NCBI RefSeq assembly: GCF_900128945.1
Contig: NZ_FQUD01000002.1
Coordinates: 62,001-126,000, forward strand
DNA: 64,000 bases
Direction: 5' to 3'
From: Chryseobacterium sp. OV279
GTDB lineage: Bacteria; Bacteroidota; Bacteroidia; Flavobacteriales; Weeksellaceae
Numbering within the stretch: position 1 is the first letter of the stretch; each line of letters begins with the position of its first letter. This document shows positions 51,565 to 60,836 of this stretch, one piece after another. A program made the position numbers and the translations under genes. The notes under the pieces were generated by a model. The model saw nothing but the letters and a program-made list of their open reading frames with translations. It was not told the origin of the DNA and ran no database searches.

Positions 51565-51972
51565 ATGGCAGCAAATTCAAGAGGAATCTTAAAATTCAAC
51601 GGAGGAGAAGGTCAAAAATTATTAAAGCTTAATTATAGCGTATCAAGATCTACAGACGTTTCAGGACGTGTAGCATCAGACCCTTCTAATGCTCTTATCA
51701 AAGTAACAGTAGAAGCTACTGAAAAATCTGATATCTTAGAAAGTTTATTGAACGGAAAATACAAGCCTACAAAAGGTGAAGTTACTTTCAATAAATCTCA
51801 CGAAGAAGGTACTTTAACTACCCTGAACTGGGAAAACGGATATGTAATCCAGCACGAAGTAGACTTCGACGCAGTTGACAGCAACAGTATGCTGATCAGC
51901 TTCGTAATCAGCGCAGAGGTTATTACTTTAGGAAACTCTGAGTACCGCGGAATGTGGCCAGGAGGTCAATAA
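51565..51972 (+). CDS. tssD: T6SS tube protein TssD (Hcp), copy 3
   Basis: 135 residues, almost the same as copy 2 (differences such as TKGE for TTGE and a terminal GGQ). It closes the T6SS region. Having three copies under one operator type suggests either dosage or tubes loaded with different effectors. Confidence 0.9.
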   Translation: MAANSRGILKFNGGEGQKLLKLNYSVSRSTDVSGRVASDPSNALIKVTVEATEKSDILESLLNGKYKPTKGEVTFNKSHEEGTLTTLNWENGYVIQHEVDFDAVDSNSMLISFVISAEVITLGNSEYRGMWPGGQ

Positions 51973-52009
51973 TGAATAGACCCAAGTCTTTTAAAAAAAA
52001 TAACATCAG

Positions 52010-52043
52010 AACAGAGCAGCAGAAATGTTGTTCTGTTTTTTTA
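52010..52043 (+). terminator. Terminator after hcp copy 3
   Basis: AACAGAGCAGCA pairs with TGTTGTTCTGTT (two wobbles) around GAAA, then T residues. Confidence 0.75.
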
Positions 52044-52049
52044 TGCTAT

Positions 52050-52200
52050 TGTTACTGGTGGCTGAGTCACTCGAAGCCACCTGGCAGTTGTCTTGATTAC
52101 CCCCAGCCAGCAACTTCCTCTCACATCCAAACACTCTACAACCCTCAACCCTCCGACTCTCAAACCCGCACCGCGCACCCCGAAACTCATCACTCATAAT
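52050..52200. repeat. Interspersed repeat fragment with hairpin
   Basis: GGTGGCT and AGCCACC (52057-52081) form the hairpin also present at 28583-28611. CT-rich wording (CAACCCTCCGACTCTCAAACC) is a reverse-orientation piece of the family at 39470 and 62780. Confidence 0.6.
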
Positions 52201-52260
52201 TTATAACTCATCACTCCTAAAAATATTCCTATTTTCTTATATTTGTTCATTATAGATATT

Positions 52261-55095
52261 ATGGACGCAACACAAGATAAAAGACTCTTTCTCATCGATG
52301 CTTATGCAATGATCTTTAGAGGATATTACGCATTGATCAGGAATCCGAGACTTACCAGTACAGGACTGGATACTTCTGCTATTTTCGGTTTTACCAATTC
52401 TTTGATCGAACTGATCAGAAGGGAAAAGCCATCTCACCTGGCAGTTGTTTTTGATGTAGGGCAGGCAAGCGTTAGAACGGATGATTATTCAGAATACAAA
52501 GCCAACAGAAGTGAGACTCCTGAAGCCATCAAAATTGCAATTCCATATATTCACAGAATCCTGCAGGCTATGCACATTCCCATCCTGGGAGTGGAAGGAT
52601 ATGAAGCGGATGATGTTATAGGAACCATTGCCTGTAAAGCAGAAAAAGAAGGCTATACCACGTTCATGGTAACGCCGGATAAAGATTTTGCCCAGTTGGT
52701 TACCGATAAGATCAAGATTTATAAACCGGGTTTAAAAGGCGGTGATATAGAAATCCTTGGAGTAGACGAAGTAAAAGCAAAATACGAGATTGAAGATCCT
52801 AAGCAGGTGATTGATTTCCTTGCGATGATGGGAGATGCCGTAGATAATATTCCGGGACTGGATGGAGTAGGAGAGAAAACGGCGATGAAATTCCTTAAAG
52901 AATTTGGAAATATAGAAACCCTGTTGCAGAATACAGATAAGCTGAAAGGAAAGCTGAAAGAAAAAGTGGAAGCTTCTGCAGAACGCGGAATTTTATCTAA
53001 AAAATTAGCAACCATTATCTGTGATGCACCTGTAGAATTTCATCAGGAGCAGTATGATCTTGATACGCCAGATTTTGAAAAAGTAAAAGAAGTTTTTGAA
53101 GAAATTGAATTCCGTAGATTATACGAAAATCTTTACAGAGCCTTTGCTTCTGCACCTATAGAAACAGCGGTAGTACGTGAAGTTGAGGTGAAACAGATTG
53201 CTGAAGCAACCCAAGTGAAAGGGCAGGCCATGCAGCTTGATCTTTTTGCGAATTTTGAAGAACTGGATCAGGCAACGTCTACCAAATCCAGCATAGATCA
53301 CAATGACCATCTGTATCAGTTTGTAGATAACCCGAAAGCACAGAAAGTATTGGTCAGTAATTTATTAAAGCAGAGAGCAGTCTGTTTTGATACCGAAACC
53401 ACTTCACTGAATGAGTTGGAAGCTGAGCTTGTGGGAATGAGTTTCTCTTACAAAAAAGGTTTGGCTTATTATATTCCCTTATCTGAGGACAAAGGAGAAG
53501 TGCTTCAAACGCTGGAAATCTTCAGACCATTCTTTGAAAAAGAGGACCTGTTGAAAATCGCGCACAATTTAAAATTCGATTATAAAATATTAAAGCAGTA
53601 CGATATTACGGTGAAAGGGGCCATGTTTGATACCATGATTGCCCATTATCTGCTGAACCCGGATGGAAGACACGGGATGGATTATCTTTCAGAAGTCTAT
53701 CTGAATTATAAACCCGTTTCCATTGAAACCATTATCGGGAAAAAAGGGAAAAACCAGGGGACTTTCAGAGATGCAGACCTGAGGACACAGACGGATTATG
53801 CAGCAGAAGATGCTGATGTAACGTTCCAACTGTACGAACTCTTTGCTCCACAACTGAAAAAAGAAAACTTAGAAGATCTTTTCTTCAACATAGAAATGCC
53901 TTTAATGGAGGTGCTTGCTAAAATGGAGCTTTCCGGAATTTCACTGGATGAAAAATGGCTGGCACAGGAAAGTATTGACCTTGAAAATGATTTGAGACAA
54001 TTAGAAAAGACCATTTTTGAGTTTTCAGGAGAAGAATTCAATATGAATTCGCCGAAGCAGCTTGGAGAAATTCTCTTTGAAAAAATGCAGCTGGATCCTA
54101 AGGCCAAGAAAACAAAAACCGGGCAGTATGCAACTTCCGAAGATGTCCTTCAAAAGCTTTCCTCAAAACATGAGATCATCAAGCATATTCTGGAATACAG
54201 AACCTATCAGAAATTAAAATCGACTTACGTGGATGCACTGCCTTCACAGATCGATAAGCAGGATAGCAGGGTACATACCAATTTCTCCCAGACTACAGCC
54301 GCTACAGGCCGTCTGGCGAGTGTAAACCCGAATCTTCAGAATATTCCGATCAGAACACTCCGCGGACAGCAGATCAGAGGAGCTTTCGTTTCAGGAGAAG
54401 GAAAAAAGATCATCTCTGCCGATTACTCGCAGATTGAACTACGCCTGATTGCTGAAATTTCAGGAGAAGACAATATGATCAAAGCGTTCCAGGATGGAGA
54501 GGACATTCACGCATCTACAGCCGCAAAACTGTTCAGAATACCATTGGAAGAAGTTTCCAAAACCCAGAGAAGCCAGGCTAAAACCGTTAACTTCGGGATT
54601 ATCTACGGTCAGGGAGCATTTGCATTGGCAGAGCAGACCGGTCTTTCAAGAAGTGAGGCCAAACAGATGATCGAAGCCTATTTTGAAACCTATCCGAAAT
54701 TAAAGGAATACATGGCAGAGCAGGTAAGCAAAGCCCGCCAGATAGGTTATGTGGAAACAATTTTAGGTAGAAAACGTCATTTAAAAGACATTAATTCCAA
54801 TAATTTTGTAGTAAGAGGCCATGCGGAAAGAAATGCAGTAAATGCGCCGGTTCAGGGAAGCGCGGCAGATGTTGTAAAGCTTGCCATGATTAAAATTGAT
54901 AAAGAACTGAAAGCACAGGAACTGCAGACTAAAATGCTTCTTCAGGTGCATGACGAACTGGTGTTTGAAGCTCCGATAGATGAAATTGAAAGAGCCTCAA
55001 AACTGATCAAAACAGAAATGGAAAGTGCTCTGGAAACCCAGGTGCCGTTATTGGTAGAAGTGGGAGTCGGGAATAACTGGCTGGAAGCGCATTAA
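52261..55095 (+). CDS. polA: DNA polymerase I
   Basis: 944 residues from the ATG at 52261 (MDATQDKRLFLIDAYAMIFR); the longer frame adds six residues. The 5'-3' exonuclease domain has VVFDVGQASVRTDDY, GVEGYEADDVIG and GDAVDNIPGLDGVGEKTA. The 3'-5' exonuclease keeps its metal motif (CFDTETTSLNELE), so proofreading should be active. The polymerase domain has motif A DYSQIELRLIAEISGE, the O-helix RSQAKTVNFGIIYGQG and motif C LLQVHDELVFE. All three activities are intact. Confidence 0.95.
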   Translation: MDATQDKRLFLIDAYAMIFRGYYALIRNPRLTSTGLDTSAIFGFTNSLIELIRREKPSHLAVVFDVGQASVRTDDYSEYKANRSETPEAIKIAIPYIHRILQAMHIPILGVEGYEADDVIGTIACKAEKEGYTTFMVTPDKDFAQLVTDKIKIYKPGLKGGDIEILGVDEVKAKYEIEDPKQVIDFLAMMGDAVDNIPGLDGVGEKTAMKFLKEFGNIETLLQNTDKLKGKLKEKVEASAERGILSKKLATIICDAPVEFHQEQYDLDTPDFEKVKEVFEEIEFRRLYENLYRAFASAPIETAVVREVEVKQIAEATQVKGQAMQLDLFANFEELDQATSTKSSIDHNDHLYQFVDNPKAQKVLVSNLLKQRAVCFDTETTSLNELEAELVGMSFSYKKGLAYYIPLSEDKGEVLQTLEIFRPFFEKEDLLKIAHNLKFDYKILKQYDITVKGAMFDTMIAHYLLNPDGRHGMDYLSEVYLNYKPVSIETIIGKKGKNQGTFRDADLRTQTDYAAEDADVTFQLYELFAPQLKKENLEDLFFNIEMPLMEVLAKMELSGISLDEKWLAQESIDLENDLRQLEKTIFEFSGEEFNMNSPKQLGEILFEKMQLDPKAKKTKTGQYATSEDVLQKLSSKHEIIKHILEYRTYQKLKSTYVDALPSQIDKQDSRVHTNFSQTTAATGRLASVNPNLQNIPIRTLRGQQIRGAFVSGEGKKIISADYSQIELRLIAEISGEDNMIKAFQDGEDIHASTAAKLFRIPLEEVSKTQRSQAKTVNFGIIYGQGAFALAEQTGLSRSEAKQMIEAYFETYPKLKEYMAEQVSKARQIGYVETILGRKRHLKDINSNNFVVRGHAERNAVNAPVQGSAADVVKLAMIKIDKELKAQELQTKMLLQVHDELVFEAPIDEIERASKLIKTEMESALETQVPLLVEVGVGNNWLEAH

Positions 55096-55117
55096 TAGAA
55101 AATATTGTAAATAAAAT

Positions 55118-55146
55118 AAGGTGGGTTTTAAACTCACCTTTTTCTT
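55118..55146 (+). terminator. Terminator after polA
   Basis: AAGGTGGGT pairs with ACTCACCTT (one wobble), then T residues. A second dyad follows at about 55184-55212. The rest of 55096-55411 has no gene. Confidence 0.65.
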
Positions 55147-55411
55147 TTAAGATACCCCGGATTTGACAGAAATTAACATAAAAAAAGAAGACTAAAAATT
55201 TAGCCTTCTGAAGTGTTCCCTTTTTCTGCAGGAAACCCTAATAATCATCTTTCACCTCATTGATCTTACCTTCCTTTGTTGTTTTTCGGAGTGTATTTTA
55301 AAAGAGTAATTAATACCTTAAAGAAATACAGGGTAAAGATATTAAGTCTGAACTTCCTGTGAAATACTACTTTAGGGGTAGTTTTTGATGAAGCTGATTA
55401 GATTGACTGTA

Positions 55412-55990
55412 TCAGGATTCTTCATTTGTATCTTTAAGTTTTGTAAGGTTTTCAAGGATGTTGGGTACGAATCTTTCAGCAAAACCTGCCAGAAAAGACC
55501 AGACCAGAAATTTCGCTAATGCCGCGGGAATATAAACAATATAATAAAATTCATCAGCATTGGGAAATAGTGTACCCCCGATCATTTCACCCATAAAAAT
55601 AAGAGAAAGAATAAGAGCAAAAATGGCACCTATGGTCTGTATGGAGATTAATTCCCTAATCGTTATTTTATGATCAAAAACGTTTGACCTTCTTGCCCTC
55701 GTGATCAAACTTACTGCTGCGCCAAGTGCTCCGAAAGATAAGGCAGCACTGAAAATGGAGGCTCTTGTAAGCAATTTAAACTGTCTGGATTCTGCATCAT
55801 CCCGCCAGTCTTTGACAACAATGGTTTTTCCATCTGAATCTATGTTTTCATGATTGGAATAATGAGGCAGCCCCTTCAGATACAGGAAATAAATAAAGGG
55901 AAGACATAAAATCATACTGTAAAGGATGGCAGTAACAATAAAAGGACCTGTATTTTCCTTTCCTAAAAGTCCGAAATGTAGAGTTTTCAT
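55412..55990 (-). CDS. Four-helix membrane protein of unknown function
   Basis: 192 residues. Hydrophobic helices lie at about 17-39, 77-98, 110-131 and 146-168, and a soluble loop of about 35 residues falls between the first two. I do not recognise the family. It stands alone between polA and a minus-strand lipoprotein gene. Confidence 0.65.
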   Translation of the reverse strand: MKTLHFGLLGKENTGPFIVTAILYSMILCLPFIYFLYLKGLPHYSNHENIDSDGKTIVVKDWRDDAESRQFKLLTRASIFSAALSFGALGAAVSLITRARRSNVFDHKITIRELISIQTIGAIFALILSLIFMGEMIGGTLFPNADEFYYIVYIPAALAKFLVWSFLAGFAERFVPNILENLTKLKDTNEES

Positions 55991-56128
55991 GATATTGATG
56001 GTTTTTTAATTTTGTTTTTTCGAATAAGGTCTTTTCAAACCTGTACAACAAAATTCGAATAAATACACATTAATATCAATTACCCCTTTTCGCTATTTTT
56101 TAGATGAATTCCCGGTGAAAATTTGGCT

Positions 56129-56863
56129 TTATTTACTTGCAAGATCATAAGCTTTCCTTACCACATCATCCGGAGACGTTTTTTCAAATACATATCTTTC
56201 CCTTTTGATTTGAAATTTTTTGGACTCTGTAGGCATTTCTTCCTCCATGGTATTCACGGTTTCAAGGGTGAATTTTCCCTTCATCGGTTGGTAGAATATT
56301 GCCGAATGAGAACCTGCTCCCATATTATATGTTTCAAGATAAGTCAGGATGAGATCTCCGTTCAGGTATTTGAATCTGCTGAATTGGTTTCCATTAGGTC
56401 CGATGTCGTATAAATTAATGCTCAGTTCTCCGTTTTCAATCGTGATATCTTCGGGGTCATGCATCTTATAACCGGCTTCGTTGTATTCATCAGGAAGCAC
56501 AGTGTCGGAAACTTTATCCACGCGGTAGGTTTTATCCGGATTTTTTAGTAGAATCATCATTTTTCTACCAGCCAATGTATCTTCTTTTTTCCTGATGACA
56601 AGGGCAATATCAGCCAACCCATCCTGATTGAGATCTCCTTCCGCGTCGTACTGAATTTCATATCCGCCGGGAACCAGATCAGATGGTTTTTTTTCACTTT
56701 TAATCGAGTTCTCCTGTAGTTCAGAATTCTTACTATTTACCGAATCTTTTTGCAGCATACTTTCTGTGGCTTCCCCCTTTTTCTGAACAGCATCAGATGT
56801 TTTATCTTTTTTGCAGGAATAGAGCAGCGGAAATGCAGCGAATAGGAGAATAATTTTTTTCAA
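56129..56863 (-). CDS. Lipoprotein with an FG-GAP/VCBS-like calcium motif
   Basis: 244 residues with a lipobox (LLYSCKKDK). A Ser/Lys-rich linker to about residue 65 precedes a beta domain containing DAEGDLNQDGLADIALV, the Asp-rich calcium loop seen in FG-GAP and VCBS repeats. FQIKRERYVFEKTSPDDVVR closes the protein. Such proteins are surface-exposed and bind ligands; the ligand is unknown. It is the last gene of a minus-strand run starting at 60106. Confidence 0.7.
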   Translation of the reverse strand: MKKIILLFAAFPLLYSCKKDKTSDAVQKKGEATESMLQKDSVNSKNSELQENSIKSEKKPSDLVPGGYEIQYDAEGDLNQDGLADIALVIRKKEDTLAGRKMMILLKNPDKTYRVDKVSDTVLPDEYNEAGYKMHDPEDITIENGELSINLYDIGPNGNQFSRFKYLNGDLILTYLETYNMGAGSHSAIFYQPMKGKFTLETVNTMEEEMPTESKKFQIKRERYVFEKTSPDDVVRKAYDLASK

Positions 56864-56891
56864 GGTTTTTTGTTTTTTGTCTGAATATATT

Positions 56892-57206
56892 TTATCTTTT
56901 AATCAGCTCCCCGTTGACAAGATCAACCGCTTTTCCCGGTTGGTCATAGTTCCATCCCAGTTCTATGGCTTCCGTGATTTTGGCTTGGATGAGCTTTGGG
57001 GTAATATTCATCAATTCTCTGCCATAATCGATGGATCTGCAGAAACCGGTATATATCAAAAGAAGCTGGCCTTCACTTTCATGCTGTACAGGAATTCCAT
57101 ATTCATCATCATGTTTTTCGTTATGTGAAACGATCTTTCTTATTTTCCAATAAAAGATCTGATCATCGACCACTATTTTTCGGAGTCCTTTTTTTGCTAA
57201 AGCCAT
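56892..57206 (-). CDS. Conserved hypothetical protein, 104 residues
   Basis: A small soluble protein: KIVVDDQIFYWKIRKIVSHNE, then GQLLLIYTGFCRSIDYGREL, then a helix KLIQAKITEAIELGWNYDQP. I cannot name its family. It is placed between the DUF6000-like gene and the FG-GAP lipoprotein gene. Confidence 0.65.
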   Translation of the reverse strand: MALAKKGLRKIVVDDQIFYWKIRKIVSHNEKHDDEYGIPVQHESEGQLLLIYTGFCRSIDYGRELMNITPKLIQAKITEAIELGWNYDQPGKAVDLVNGELIKR

Positions 57207-57248
57207 GGTGTTTTTTTATTCATTAGATGTTTTCCTTCCAAGGATGTA

Positions 57249-57995
57249 TTATCTACCGTATTCTCTTAATTCGTTCAAGAGTTGGATTTGCTCAGTGATC
57301 CATTCTGTATCCAGATTATATTTGGATTTGAAATTATTTGTAGCTGCCAGAAATTCTTCAGCTTTAGTTTTTCCTTCCTGTTGTTCAATGATACCAGCAG
57401 TTTGTATATTTCTTATCTTAGATAGTTGATTTCTGTTCTCCAACATTTTCTCCCACTGAGTAAGATGCTTTGCGAAATTATGGGTTCCATTGATGGTATC
57501 CAGATAAACGACAGTTTCCATCACTCTTTCCTGATCAAAATAGAGTTGAGGTTTCTGTAAATAGTAATCAAGATATGTATTGAGATAGTCAAGTGTTTTC
57601 TCATTATTATAAAAAGCAAAAACGAGGGCATACACATCACCTGCATAGCATACTTCACTTTTAAGAAGATGTACACCAATGGTATCAATCTGGTTTTCAT
57701 AGTTTTTTATGGCAGAAAAATAAGCTCCCACAGTTCTTGTCCTCCAGTTAAAATCCCCTAGAAGCGCAGAGGTAACTTCTTCAGTGATCTCATCTTTAAG
57801 TTGCTTCACCTCTTCAATCCACGAGTCTGAAGTGTTGCGTATTTTCATATAGAACGGTAAGACCCACTTGTTGATAAATTCTTGGTCTAAGTCAAATTCA
57901 TTCTTATGGCTTTTCAAATGATCAAAATCAGATTGGTGCCGCACTGTAGCTCCGGCAGAATGTAAATTAATTTCGTTTTGCAGATCTTCGTTCAT
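57249..57995 (-). CDS. DUF6000-like protein
   Basis: 248 residues, mainly helical. The core phrase LLGDFNWRTRTVGAYFSAIK, with SEVCYAGDVYALVFAFYNNE and TLDYLNTYLDYYLQKP, resembles what I know as DUF6000, a soluble helical domain of unknown function. Its place in a run of small variable genes together with an Imm22-like gene makes an immunity role possible, but this is inference. Confidence 0.6.
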   Translation of the reverse strand: MNEDLQNEINLHSAGATVRHQSDFDHLKSHKNEFDLDQEFINKWVLPFYMKIRNTSDSWIEEVKQLKDEITEEVTSALLGDFNWRTRTVGAYFSAIKNYENQIDTIGVHLLKSEVCYAGDVYALVFAFYNNEKTLDYLNTYLDYYLQKPQLYFDQERVMETVVYLDTINGTHNFAKHLTQWEKMLENRNQLSKIRNIQTAGIIEQQEGKTKAEEFLAATNNFKSKYNLDTEWITEQIQLLNELREYGR

Positions 57996-58005
57996 TTAAG
58001 TTTTT

Positions 58006-58641
58006 TTACTTATTTCTATGATTCTTAATTTTCTTCAGCTCATCAATCTCGTTTTTCATCCTTTCCTTCCAGCCTTTTCCATTCCTTTTTTCCAGATAAG
58101 AATCGGTCATTTCATTGTATTTTTCCTGAGCTTTAATATCTATCGGATCAATGGTGCATCCGGTATTTTGTGAAATAATACCATATTTTTTACCGATACT
58201 GTCTATCTTTCTGGTCGTTACCTGATCATACACCGGGAGTGAGAGTCCTCCTGTATACCTCATAACGATCTGATCTTTTTTAATGTCTTTTTGAGCTTCT
58301 TTGATGTAATAATTCTCCTGCTTGGTAAGCTCTTTTTTGTTTTTTGTAAATCCTTCAGCAGCAATGTAGATGAAAAATGCCAAAGCCAGCGTATTTAAAA
58401 AAGGGAATACGCTTAAAAATTTACTTTTAAAGTTTAATTTCTTAAAATCCAGGCTGCTGACCAGATAAGAAGCCAATGCTGTCACGACAAAAACAGCTGG
58501 CAGATATTGCAACTGGCATCCTTTAACCATCTCCCATAGATCAAAACTCACAGGATAATTGATGAAATAATATCCGAAAATATACACGGCAGTCACCAGC
58601 AGGATGACCGCTACATTGACGATAATAAGCTTTTTGTACAT
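58006..58641 (-). CDS. Hypothetical membrane protein
   Basis: 211 residues. Three helices in the first 95 residues (about 5-27, 46-64 and 76-95) are followed by a charged soluble region with KDIKKDQIVMRYTGGLSLPV and an acidic-basic tail. The family is unknown. It is 10 bases upstream of the DUF6000-like gene on the same strand. Confidence 0.6.
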   Translation of the reverse strand: MYKKLIIVNVAVILLVTAVYIFGYYFINYPVSFDLWEMVKGCQLQYLPAVFVVTALASYLVSSLDFKKLNFKSKFLSVFPFLNTLALAFFIYIAAEGFTKNKKELTKQENYYIKEAQKDIKKDQIVMRYTGGLSLPVYDQVTTRKIDSIGKKYGIISQNTGCTIDPIDIKAQEKYNEMTDSYLEKRNGKGWKERMKNEIDELKKIKNHRNK

Positions 58642-58675
58642 ATCAGAAATCTTTACTTATCTAAAATAAGATTTT

Positions 58676-59248
58676 CTAAGGAAACTCAATGCTTTTATTG
58701 GTTTTCACTTCTCCGAACATATCCAAAATAGTTACATATTTTTTCAACATACGCTTATTAATACGTGGATGGTCAGATTTCAGGTATTTTTTTGATAAAT
58801 AGGAATAGCTATTTTGTTTGTTGTTTTGAATCACAGTCAGACTGTAAGTGGTATCAAGTAAAACCGGATAGTTTTTATTTTTGTCTTTCAACTCAAAATC
58901 AGCCTGGTTATATTTCAGAAACTTTTTAAACTTTTTTGATTGGATGATGTTAAAAAGACGCTTCTTATCCTCCTGTGAAAGCTCCACTATTTTGGAAGAA
59001 AGAGGACCGTCTTTATAATAGGCACTTACATCTCCTTTTTCAGTAAAAATATACATCAGATATTGAGATGGAGATCCGGGTGAAGGATCGGATGCGCCTA
59101 AAATGACATATAGATGATTTTTATTTAAACCCCGCAGTCCAAATTGAGTATAAGAACCCACCTCTGACCGGAGTGCGAATATGGGGAGTTTTTGAGCATA
59201 TCCTAAAGTCAGCATGAGTAAAAAGAAGATCAGTATTATTTTTTTCAA
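58676..59248 (-). CDS. Secreted hypothetical protein
   Basis: 190 residues with a signal peptide ending in LGYAQ. A single beta-rich domain (HLYVILGASDPSPGSPSQYL, YKDGPLSSKIVELSQEDKK, YPVLLDTTYSLTVIQNN) follows. I do not recognise it. It lies in the minus-strand run, 20 bases downstream of the TSP3-like gene. Confidence 0.6.
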   Translation of the reverse strand: MKKIILIFFLLMLTLGYAQKLPIFALRSEVGSYTQFGLRGLNKNHLYVILGASDPSPGSPSQYLMYIFTEKGDVSAYYKDGPLSSKIVELSQEDKKRLFNIIQSKKFKKFLKYNQADFELKDKNKNYPVLLDTTYSLTVIQNNKQNSYSYLSKKYLKSDHPRINKRMLKKYVTILDMFGEVKTNKSIEFP

Positions 59249-59268
59249 AATTGGAGTCTGTTTTTAGT

Positions 59269-59670
59269 TTAATTAACGGGAGGTCTGTTACAGCGGGGAC
59301 ACCCATTATTCGTTTCAGGACCGGGTACCAAGGGACAAGAATCATCTTTATCCAGCATTCCGTCACCATCCTGATCCGGCCACGGGCAGCCATTATTTTC
59401 AGCAGGTCCGGCAACTGCAGGACATGCATCATATTGATCAATAACACCGTCATGATCACTATCCGGCCATGGACATCCTTGGTTTTCTTTTTCTCCGGAT
59501 TCCTTCGGGCATCGGTCGAGATAAAACAAAAATCCGTCCCGATCTTCATCAGAAAGACATATCTCTTTTGAAAATTCCTTTTTACATTTCTTAAATGCAT
59601 CTTTATTTTCAATATTTTGAGATTTGAAACAGAACGGAAAAAGGAGGAGAAACAGTAAAGTTTTAGTCAT
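59269..59670 (-). CDS. Secreted thrombospondin type-3 repeat protein
   Basis: 133 residues. A signal peptide (ending FKSQN) is followed by three calcium-binding repeats of the form DxDxDGxxDxxDx[32 protein letters not shown] and [15 protein letters not shown], each ending NxGCP. These usually form the linker before an OmpA domain, but here no OmpA domain follows. The start overlaps the end of the gene at 59663-60106 by 8 bases. Confidence 0.75.
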   Translation of the reverse strand: MTKTLLFLLLFPFCFKSQNIENKDAFKKCKKEFSKEICLSDEDRDGFLFYLDRCPKESGEKENQGCPWPDSDHDGVIDQYDACPAVAGPAENNGCPWPDQDGDGMLDKDDSCPLVPGPETNNGCPRCNRPPVN

Positions 59671-60106
59671 GGTTTACTTTGGTGTAGGTAATTTCTTCAT
59701 CTTTCAGACCATATATATTGCAATCTTCATTCGTCAGATCAATCAGATCAAAAAACAGATGAAATTGGTACGTTCTTCCAGTGATCAGTTTAGGATACTG
59801 AATCGTTTCTTTGATTGGGATCGGGTAAGTGTAAGTCTGTCCGGGTTTTATTTTTGTGGTTTTTTTGATGCAGTCTTTGAAACAATCAACATCAGCAATA
59901 TAGTTTCCCATCTTAAGCTGCATTCTGTAAGGTGAAAAGGTTTTATTGATCTTAATTTTTTTGTTTCCTACATTGGTAACAGTCAATTCTACAACCCCTT
60001 TGCTTTGCAGATTAGCAGTGCTGGCTTCAAGTTTTAAGGTACATTTTTTCTGCCCAAAAAAGAAGGATGAGCATAGCATGAATAAAATAAATAAAATCTG
60101 TTTCAT
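59663..60106 (-). CDS. Secreted Ig-like hypothetical protein
   Basis: 147 residues from the ATG at 60106, which opens a signal peptide ([19 protein letters not shown]); the frame extends upstream to 60241 without a signal. The mature part has the beta-sandwich look of bacterial Ig-like domains: [20 protein letters not shown], then [14 protein letters not shown]. Two Cys pairs are possible. First gene of the minus-strand run. Confidence 0.65.
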   Translation of the reverse strand: MKQILFILFMLCSSFFFGQKKCTLKLEASTANLQSKGVVELTVTNVGNKKIKINKTFSPYRMQLKMGNYIADVDCFKDCIKKTTKIKPGQTYTYPIPIKETIQYPKLITGRTYQFHLFFDLIDLTNEDCNIYGLKDEEITYTKVNHD

Positions 60107-60343
60107 TGGTGATTTCTTAAGCCTAAGATAATTAAAATAATAAATAGGATTCAGGCGCAAAAGTTGTGACTCAACAAAAATGATATACTCTCGCAGAAGA
60201 TACAGATAGAGCAAATTGAAAAAGTGAAAAATCTGCATCATCTGATTAATCGGCGTGAAATTTTAAATCATTACATATCCATTCCTCCTTTTATCAGAAT
60301 CAATGCAATTAATTCATAAGTAGTTTAAGTATCTAAAAAACAG

Positions 60344-60382
60344 AAGGATCACAAAAACCTTCAGCAGATTCCTGTGATCCTT
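60344..60382 (-). terminator. Terminator after the Imm22-like gene
   Basis: AAGGATCACA and TGTGATCCTT are perfect 10-bp arms with a 19-base loop. Nothing else is seen in 60107-60410. Confidence 0.6.
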
Positions 60383-60410
60383 ATTAAAGCCTTTTTAATC
60401 TAATAAAAGA

Positions 60411-60809
60411 CTAGATATTATATTCAATTTCACCGATGTAGTACAATGCATACTCCTCATCGTTTACAGAAACCGGATTGGGGATGGCATGTTTATTCGC
60501 GAAAATAATAGCATTCACCGGAGTTTCCAGACCCAGTTCATTGATTTTTTGTTCAATTATCGGAAGCCATTGATCGGCGTAAGAATAATCTGTGAATTTT
60601 TCATAGATGCCTAAGTTTTCATCTTCAAAACCATATTCCAGAAAATCATAATCAAACCACTGTATGTTTTGCGTTTCAGCGAATTTTGATACATAAAGGT
60701 CTTCGTTTTCTTCCTCCGTATAATAACTTTCATCCTCTTCAGCAAAAGCATCGAATTCATCTTCATTTTTAAAATATCCCAACCAAAAGTGTGAAATCTC
60801 TTTCTCCAT
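60411..60809 (-). CDS. Imm22-like immunity protein
   Basis: 132 very acidic residues. The layout HFWLGYFKNEDEFDAF, then VSKFAETQNIQWFDYDFLEYGF, then NAIIFANKHAIPNPVSV and a final strand YALYYIGEIEYNI agrees with the Imm22 family of immunity proteins, which have the W(I/L)G-F opening and an acidic centre. Its cognate toxin is not next to it. It starts 27 bases downstream of the YdeI-like gene stop. It is probably an orphan immunity gene protecting against incoming toxins. Confidence 0.65.
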   Translation of the reverse strand: MEKEISHFWLGYFKNEDEFDAFAEEDESYYTEEENEDLYVSKFAETQNIQWFDYDFLEYGFEDENLGIYEKFTDYSYADQWLPIIEQKINELGLETPVNAIIFANKHAIPNPVSVNDEEYALYYIGEIEYNI

Positions 60810-60836
60810 AAATTATTTTTTAAGTATACTGTATAT

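Noticed and set aside
51954..52199. Plus-strand open frame of 81 codons after hcp copy 3
   Set aside because: It overlaps the hcp end and the terminator and is filled with repeat-family wording.
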